The notes beneath the pieces are model-generated. The model ran no database searches. It worked only from the letters and a program-made list of their open reading frames with translations, and was not told the origin of the DNA. Shown here in pieces: positions 33,502-38,069 of a stretch of DNA of 38,069 nucleotides. The DNA comes from Verrucomicrobiia bacterium (GTDB taxonomy: Bacteria; Verrucomicrobiota; Verrucomicrobiia; Limisphaerales; JAOAIM01): contig JAOAIM010000009.1 of NCBI GenBank assembly GCA_026414705.1, forward strand, positions 1 to 38,069, in the 5' to 3' direction. Both the position numbers and the translations under genes were made by a program. Positions within the stretch are counted from its first letter, which is position 1. Each line of letters opens with the position of its first letter.

Positions 33502-33518
33502 TTGTCCAGTGTTGTCCA
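33502..33518 (-). promoter_or_regulatory. Tandem heptad upstream of clpC, CtsR-box-like geometry
   Basis: On the clpC strand the sequence is TGGACAA-CAC-TGGACAA, two identical heptads in direct orientation with a 3-nt spacer, 47-63 bp before the start codon. Known CtsR operators are directly repeated heptads with a 3-nt spacer (GGTCAAA-nnn-GGTCAAA) that control clpC in Firmicutes. The geometry is the same but the heptad differs. The downstream TGGACA could also be a -35, with CAATTT 17 bp on as a weak -10. Confidence 0.4.
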
Positions 33519-33752
33519 CGGACGCGGTCGCACTCACGACGCCTCAGCCGCGCGCTCGCACCGCACCGCTCACCGAAGTTGGCGGAGGCCGGAACGCGCG
33601 AACGAGCAAGCCGGTTCACGGCCCCCGGGCAAATCCGCGCGGCGACGCGGAAAATGCTTTGCGGACGGCGCACACTGCGTTACCAATGGGCCGTGCGCCG
33701 TCGGGCGTCCGCGATCGCGCGCGCGGCGGCGCGGGGAAAACCTGCAACGGGA

Positions 33753-34943
33753 ATGAATGCCATGAAACCACCACTCGCGCATCTCCGGTTCCTCCTTTGC
33801 GCCATCGGCCTGGGCGCGTCGGTCGCCACGCACGCCAGCGCAGACGGCCTCGACCTCGGCCTGGGCAACCTCTACCGGCTCTCGAATGCCAAATCGCGCT
33901 CGATCAGCCCGGAAAACTTCACCGGCGAAAAGGGCAAGGGCGGCATGGCCACCGAGGGCACGGGCAAACACGCCGCCGCCGAACTGGGCCAGGGCTGGAA
34001 GGTCTCGCCCTCGGTCGTCATCAAAGCCCGCACGACCTTCACGCTCGGCGAGATTCAAGGACCCGGCTGCATCCAGCAAATCTGGATGACGCCCACGGGC
34101 AACTGGCGGCGCTCGATCATCCGCTTTTACTGGGACGACGAACCCGAACCGTCGGTGGAAGTGCCGGTGGGCGATTTCTTCGCGTGTGGTTGGGGGCAGT
34201 ATTGCCAGATCAATTCGCTGGCGGTGTGCGTCAACCCCGGCAGCGCCTTCAACTGCTACTGGCCGATGCCCTTCCGCAAAAAAGCGCGCATCACGATGGA
34301 GAACCTCGACGACCGCGACATGGTGCTCTACTACCAGATCAACTACCAACTCGCCCCGGTCGCCAGGGATGCCGCCTACTTCCACGCCCAGTTCCGTCGC
34401 GAATCGCCGCTCAAACAAAAGGGCCTTTACACCATCCTCGACGGCGTCAAAGGTCGCGGCCACTACGTTGGCACCTACATGGCCTGGGAAGTCCACAGCC
34501 CCGGCTGGTGGGGCGAGGGCGAAATCAAGTTCTACCTGGACGGCGACCGGGAGTTCCCGACGATCTGCGGCACGGGCACGGAGGATTATTTCTGCGGCTC
34601 GTATAACTTCGACACCAAGGGGCCGGACGGCAAAAACCGCTACACGATTTTTTCGACCCCGTACAGCGGCCTGCCGCAGGTGATCCCGCCGGACAAAATT
34701 TACGAGCCGGGCCAGCGCTTCGGGCTGTATCGCTGGCACATCATGGACCCGATCCGCTTCCAGAAAGACCTGCGCGTGACCATTCAGGCGCTCGGCTGGA
34801 AAAAAACCGAGGCCGGCAGCCGCTACCTGCAACTGGAAGACGACATCGCCTCGGTCGCCTACTGGTATCAAACCGAGCCGCACGCGAAATTCCCGCCGCT
34901 GCCCAACCGCGAGCAGTTGAGCTTCGACAAACCCAAACTCTGA
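33753..34943 (+). CDS. GH172 (DUF2961) family glycoside hydrolase, secreted
   Basis: The 396-residue product has a signal peptide (HLRFLLCAIGLGASVATHASA) and the DUF2961 core, now glycoside hydrolase family 172: SISPENFTGEKGKGG, RFYWDDEPEPSVEVPVGDFF, the aromatic tract CNPGSAFNCYWPMPF, ITMENLDD, and the acidic FYLDGDREFPTICGTGTEDYF, which carries candidate catalytic acids. Characterised GH172 members act on D-arabinofuranosyl or fructofuranosyl linkages; the substrate of this one is unknown. ATG 33753 follows AACGGGA; MKPP at 33762 is an alternative. The frame stays open far upstream, antisense to clpC, but that part is not coding. It is followed 119 bp later by the tandem fucosidase on the same strand. 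Confidence 0.88.
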   Translation: MNAMKPPLAHLRFLLCAIGLGASVATHASADGLDLGLGNLYRLSNAKSRSISPENFTGEKGKGGMATEGTGKHAAAELGQGWKVSPSVVIKARTTFTLGEIQGPGCIQQIWMTPTGNWRRSIIRFYWDDEPEPSVEVPVGDFFACGWGQYCQINSLAVCVNPGSAFNCYWPMPFRKKARITMENLDDRDMVLYYQINYQLAPVARDAAYFHAQFRRESPLKQKGLYTILDGVKGRGHYVGTYMAWEVHSPGWWGEGEIKFYLDGDREFPTICGTGTEDYFCGSYNFDTKGPDGKNRYTIFSTPYSGLPQVIPPDKIYEPGQRFGLYRWHIMDPIRFQKDLRVTIQALGWKKTEAGSRYLQLEDDIASVAYWYQTEPHAKFPPLPNREQLSFDKPKL

Positions 34944-35062
34944 ACGCGTTTGGCGCGACCGCAACGGGGTCGGGTTGACACCGGGGTTGCGTTGCGGCTC
35001 AATGCCCGCGCGACAAACGAACCGTCGCTCTCTGTGCCGTGAACCAGCAAATCACGCAAACC

Positions 35063-37681
35063 ATGAACCTGCTCAAAATTGTGCCCGTTTGCGCGCTGAC
35101 GAGCCTCAGCGTGCCAAATCTGACCTCGGCCCCGGCAGCCGACGTGCCGCTCCGGGACTACACCAGGGAATGGCCCGCCGATCGCGCCCGGCGCATGGCC
35201 TGGTTCGAGGAGGCGCGGTTCGGCATGTTCATCCACTGGGGGCTGTACGCCGTGCCGGCCGGTGAGTGGAAAGGCAAAAAAGTTTCCGGCATCGGCGAAT
35301 GGATCATGGAGCACGGCAAAATCCCCGTCTCCGAATACGAAACGCTCGTGCCGCAGTTCAATCCGGTGAAGTTCGACGCCCGCGAATGGGTGCGCATCGC
35401 CAAAAACGCCGGCATGAAATACATCGTCATCACCAGCAAGCATCACGACGGCTTTGGCCTCTGGCCCTCCGAGCTGACCGACTGGTGCATCAAGTCCACT
35501 CCGTTTGGGCGCGACCCGCTCAAGGAACTGGCTGACGCCTGCCGCGAGGCCGGCATTCGCCTCTGCTTCTACTACTCGATCATGGATTGGCATCACCCCG
35601 ACTGGCCCAAACGCCGCCCCTGGCACGACAAGGCCACCGGCCAGCCTGACATGGACCGCTACGTCGCCTACATGAAGGGCCAGCTCAAGGAACTCATCAC
35701 CCGCTACGGGCCGCTGGGCATCTTGTGGTTCGACGGCGAATGGGAAGAACCCTGGACGCACGAACGCGGCGTGGACCTCTACAACTACGTCCGCAGCCTC
35801 CAGCCCGACATCATCATCAACAACCGGGTCGGCAAGGGCCGCAAAGGTATGGACGGCATGGACAAGGAAGGGCGTGGGGTGGGCGATTACGGCACGCCTG
35901 AACAACGCATCCCGCCGACCGGCTTTGGCCCCGGCGTCTATTGGGAATCCTGCATGACCATGAACGACACCTGGGGCTATCGCAAAGACGATCACAACTG
36001 GAAATCTGTCGAGACGCTCGTGCGCAACCTCATTGACTGCGCCAGCAAGGGCGGCAACTACCTGCTCAACGTCGGCCCCACGGCCGAAGGCCTCATCCCG
36101 CAGCCCAGCGTCGAACGCCTCGCCGCCATCGGCCGTTGGATGCAGGCCAATAGCGAAGCCATTTACGGCACGCGGGCCAGCCCCTTTGAAAAACTCGACT
36201 GGGGCCGCTGCACCCAAAAGCCCCACGGCATCGGCACAACGCGTCTTTATCTCCATGTGTTCGATTGGCCCGCCGACGGCCGGCTGGTCGTGCCGCCGCT
36301 CGCCAACAAACCCCTGCGCGCCGCGCTCCTGGCGACCGGCCAGAAGTTGCGCGTCAAGAAGACCGGCAACCAAATCGTCATCACCGTCCCAAAGGAAGCT
36401 CCCGACAAAATCGCCACCGTCATCGCGCTCGACATCCAGGGCGAACCGCTCGTGCCCAAACCCGGCGCGGCGCTCCCGGAAAGCTCCACCCAACGCGACG
36501 CCCGCATGAAACACTGGCGCGACGCGCGTTTCGGCATGTTCGTCCACTGGGGGCCGGTCTCGCTCAAGGGCACCGAGATCGGCTGGTCACGCGGGCGCGA
36601 AATTCCCGTCGAGGAATACGACCGGCTCTACCTCCGGTTCAACCCGACGAACTTCAACGCCCGCGACTGGGCGCGCCTGGCGCGCGACGCCGGGATGAAA
36701 TATCTGGTCTTCACCACCAAGCACCACGACGGCTTTTGCATGTGGAACACCCAACAAACCGATTTCAACATCATGCGCTCGCCATTCGGGCGCGACGTTG
36801 TGGGCGAACTGGCCGCCGCCTGCCGCGCCGAGGGCGTCGCCTTTGGCACCTACCACTCCGTTTGCGACTGGCACCACCCGGATTTCCCGTTGACCAGTCC
36901 CGGCGGCAAGGTGCGCCGCCCATTGAGCAACCTCGACCGCTACGAGCAATACCTCCACGCGCAGGTCACCGAATTGATCCGCAACTACGGTCCGCTCTGG
37001 GTCATGTGGTTCGACGTGCCCCAGGAATTCGACACTGCGCGCGGGCAACGGCTCATTGACCTGTGCCGCTCGCTGCAGCCGGGCATCATCGTCAACAACC
37101 GCAGCGGCGCCCCCGGCGATTACGACACCCCCGAACAACGCATCGGCGGCTACCAGGACACCCGCCCTTGGGAAACCTGCATGACCCTCGGCACCCAGTG
37201 GGCCTGGAAACCCAACGACCGCATCAAATCGCTCGAAGAATGCATTCACAACCTCATCCGCTGCGCCGGCGGCGACGGCAACTTCCTGTTCAACGTTGGC
37301 CCGCGCCCGGACGGTCTCATTGAGCCGGACCAGGCCCAACGCCTGCGCGAGATGGGCGCGTGGCTGCGCCAGTACGGTCGTGCCATCTACGGCACGCGCG
37401 GCGGCCCGTTCAAGCCCACCGACTCGCTCGCCAGCACCCGCCGCGGCAACACCATTTACCTCCACGTGCTCGACTGGAAAACCGACACCCTCCGCCTGCC
37501 ACCCCTGCAGGCGCGCATCCGCGCCACCCGCGTGCTCACCGGCGGCACAGCCGACGTTCAACAGAGCACCCACGGCATCAGCATCCGCGTCGCCCCCGAA
37601 CATCGCCACGACATCGCCACGCTCATCGCGCTCAAGCTCGACCGCTCCGCCATGGACGAGCCGGCCGTGAGCGTGAATTGA
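35063..37681 (+). CDS. Secreted alpha-L-fucosidase with two tandem GH29 catalytic domains
   Basis: The 872-residue product has an N-terminal signal-like segment (MNLLKIVPVCALTSLSVP) and two full GH29 domains, about 30-450 and 475-872. Both repeat the same landmarks: RFGMFIHWG / RFGMFVHWG, MKYIVITSKHHDGFGLW / MKYLVFTTKHHDGFCMW, DWHHPDWP / DWHHPDFP, LWFDGEWE / MWFDVPQE with the candidate nucleophiles Asp224 and Asp651, and NYLLNVGPTAEGLI / NFLFNVGPRPDGLI. Two full catalytic domains in one chain are unusual; GH29 enzymes usually have one, sometimes with beta-sandwich or CBM parts. The halves differ enough that they may have different linkage specificity. It would release fucose outside the cytoplasm, alongside the GH172 gene. 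An upstream GTG at 35039 is a less likely start. Confidence 0.9.
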   Translation: MNLLKIVPVCALTSLSVPNLTSAPAADVPLRDYTREWPADRARRMAWFEEARFGMFIHWGLYAVPAGEWKGKKVSGIGEWIMEHGKIPVSEYETLVPQFNPVKFDAREWVRIAKNAGMKYIVITSKHHDGFGLWPSELTDWCIKSTPFGRDPLKELADACREAGIRLCFYYSIMDWHHPDWPKRRPWHDKATGQPDMDRYVAYMKGQLKELITRYGPLGILWFDGEWEEPWTHERGVDLYNYVRSLQPDIIINNRVGKGRKGMDGMDKEGRGVGDYGTPEQRIPPTGFGPGVYWESCMTMNDTWGYRKDDHNWKSVETLVRNLIDCASKGGNYLLNVGPTAEGLIPQPSVERLAAIGRWMQANSEAIYGTRASPFEKLDWGRCTQKPHGIGTTRLYLHVFDWPADGRLVVPPLANKPLRAALLATGQKLRVKKTGNQIVITVPKEAPDKIATVIALDIQGEPLVPKPGAALPESSTQRDARMKHWRDARFGMFVHWGPVSLKGTEIGWSRGREIPVEEYDRLYLRFNPTNFNARDWARLARDAGMKYLVFTTKHHDGFCMWNTQQTDFNIMRSPFGRDVVGELAAACRAEGVAFGTYHSVCDWHHPDFPLTSPGGKVRRPLSNLDRYEQYLHAQVTELIRNYGPLWVMWFDVPQEFDTARGQRLIDLCRSLQPGIIVNNRSGAPGDYDTPEQRIGGYQDTRPWETCMTLGTQWAWKPNDRIKSLEECIHNLIRCAGGDGNFLFNVGPRPDGLIEPDQAQRLREMGAWLRQYGRAIYGTRGGPFKPTDSLASTRRGNTIYLHVLDWKTDTLRLPPLQARIRATRVLTGGTADVQQSTHGISIRVAPEHRHDIATLIALKLDRSAMDEPAVSVN

Positions 37682-37717
37682 AGGCGCGCGCCTCCGCTTC
37701 CATGAGGCGCTGCCCAT

Positions 37718-37734
37718 GATAGGCTCCGCCTATC
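37718..37734. promoter_or_regulatory. Hairpin/inverted repeat upstream of katG
   Basis: GATAGGCTCCGCCTATC is a perfect 7-bp inverted repeat with a 3-nt centre, 115-131 bp before the katG start. It has no T-tract, so it is not an intrinsic terminator of the fucosidase gene. It may be an operator or a 5'-leader hairpin of katG. Confidence 0.35.
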
Positions 37735-37848
37735 GCGCCAAAAGGAAGAAACTATTTCGGTGCGCGACCGTTTTCCGCTTCACTGAGAGCACGTGAACAC
37801 GGGCCGATGAACGGCCCAAAAACCAGGAACACAACCGAGCCAAAGTTT

Positions 37849-38069
37849 ATGTCTGCAGAAACCAAAGAAGCCAAATGCCCGTTCAACCACGGCGCCGGGT
37901 TCGCCGGCGCAGTCCCGGCCGGCGTCGGCACCACCAACCGCGACTGGTGGCCGCACGCCCTGCCGCTGGAAATCCTTCACCAGCACTCCGAAAAGTCCAA
38001 CCCGATGGGGCGGGACTTCGATTACCGTAAAGAGTTCCAGAGCCTGGATTACTGGGCGCTGAAGAAGGA
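37849..38069 (+). CDS. katG: Catalase-peroxidase KatG, N-terminal part (cut by window end)
   Basis: The first 73 codons read [20 protein letters not shown], then [20 protein letters not shown], and further on [23 protein letters not shown]. This is the characteristic N terminus of bifunctional catalase-peroxidases (CPFNH, the NRDWWP motif, HQHS, DFDYxxEFxxLD). KatG destroys hydrogen peroxide with a haem cofactor. The gene runs off the right edge, so the active-site Trp-Tyr-Met region is not visible. It starts 167 bp after the fucosidase gene and probably has its own promoter. Confidence 0.93.
   Translation, partial: MSAETKEAKCPFNHGAGFAGAVPAGVGTTNRDWWPHALPLEILHQHSEKSNPMGRDFDYRKEFQSLDYWALKK

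Noticed and set aside
34868-37717. Large minus-strand frames opposite the GH29 gene
   Set aside because: No domain features; the plus strand carries two complete GH29 domains.

Overview
The window is a high-GC chromosomal segment that looks like a Verrucomicrobiota bacterium, probably the Pedosphaerales/Limisphaerales side of the phylum (inference; there is no rRNA here to prove it). The reasons are the mix of content: Tat-exported Gfo/Idh/MocA oxidoreductase, 'FRGP' PQQ-like beta-propellers, GH172 and tandem GH29 glycosidases, a CBM9-like lipoprotein, and many short palindromic or word-like repeats between and inside genes. No tRNA, rRNA, CRISPR array, integrase or transposase was seen.

Layout. 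1-5.2 kb, minus strand: CBM9-like lipoprotein, gatB, Tat-exported Gfo/Idh/MocA oxidoreductase, MFS transporter. 5.6-10.2 kb: a compact putative sphingolipid (ceramide) locus made of a GNAT-type N-acyltransferase (plus strand) converging on a minus-strand run of serine palmitoyltransferase, NAD-dependent epimerase/reductase and an Aur1-like PAP2 membrane enzyme. 10.5-10.85 kb: a VapBC-type toxin-antitoxin remnant with an intact antitoxin and an internally deleted PIN toxin.

10.9-22.2 kb, minus strand: eight consecutive co-oriented genes, three of the junctions being 4-nt ATGA overlaps. In transcription order: membrane-anchored PQQ-like propeller, 81-aa Tat mini-protein with four cysteines, Tat NHL propeller, NapG-like Tat ferredoxin, NapH/NosR-like membrane polyferredoxin, triple-TM PQQ-like propeller, fused HydC-HydB (NuoE-NuoF) NADH-oxidising flavoprotein, and a NuoG/GltD hybrid iron-sulfur flavoprotein that lacks the usual NAD(P)H domain. 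Together they read as an electron-transfer chain between cytoplasmic NADH and the periplasm. I know of no described system with this composition, and it is the strongest candidate for something new.

22.4-38.1 kb: YdiJ-like FAD/Fe-S 2-hydroxyacid dehydrogenase, a small zinc-ribbon protein, rplM-rpsI with a clear terminator, an NtrC-type regulator, thiS, an MscS channel, a repeat-rich 0.8 kb gap, clpC with a strong terminator and a CtsR-like tandem heptad upstream, a GH172 enzyme, a double-domain GH29 alpha-L-fucosidase, and the start of katG (cut by the window end).

Repeats are a theme. A BIME-like paired palindrome occurs both in the gap before clpC and in-frame inside the HydC-HydB gene. 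A different inverted repeat lies inside the signal-peptide region of the NapH-like gene.
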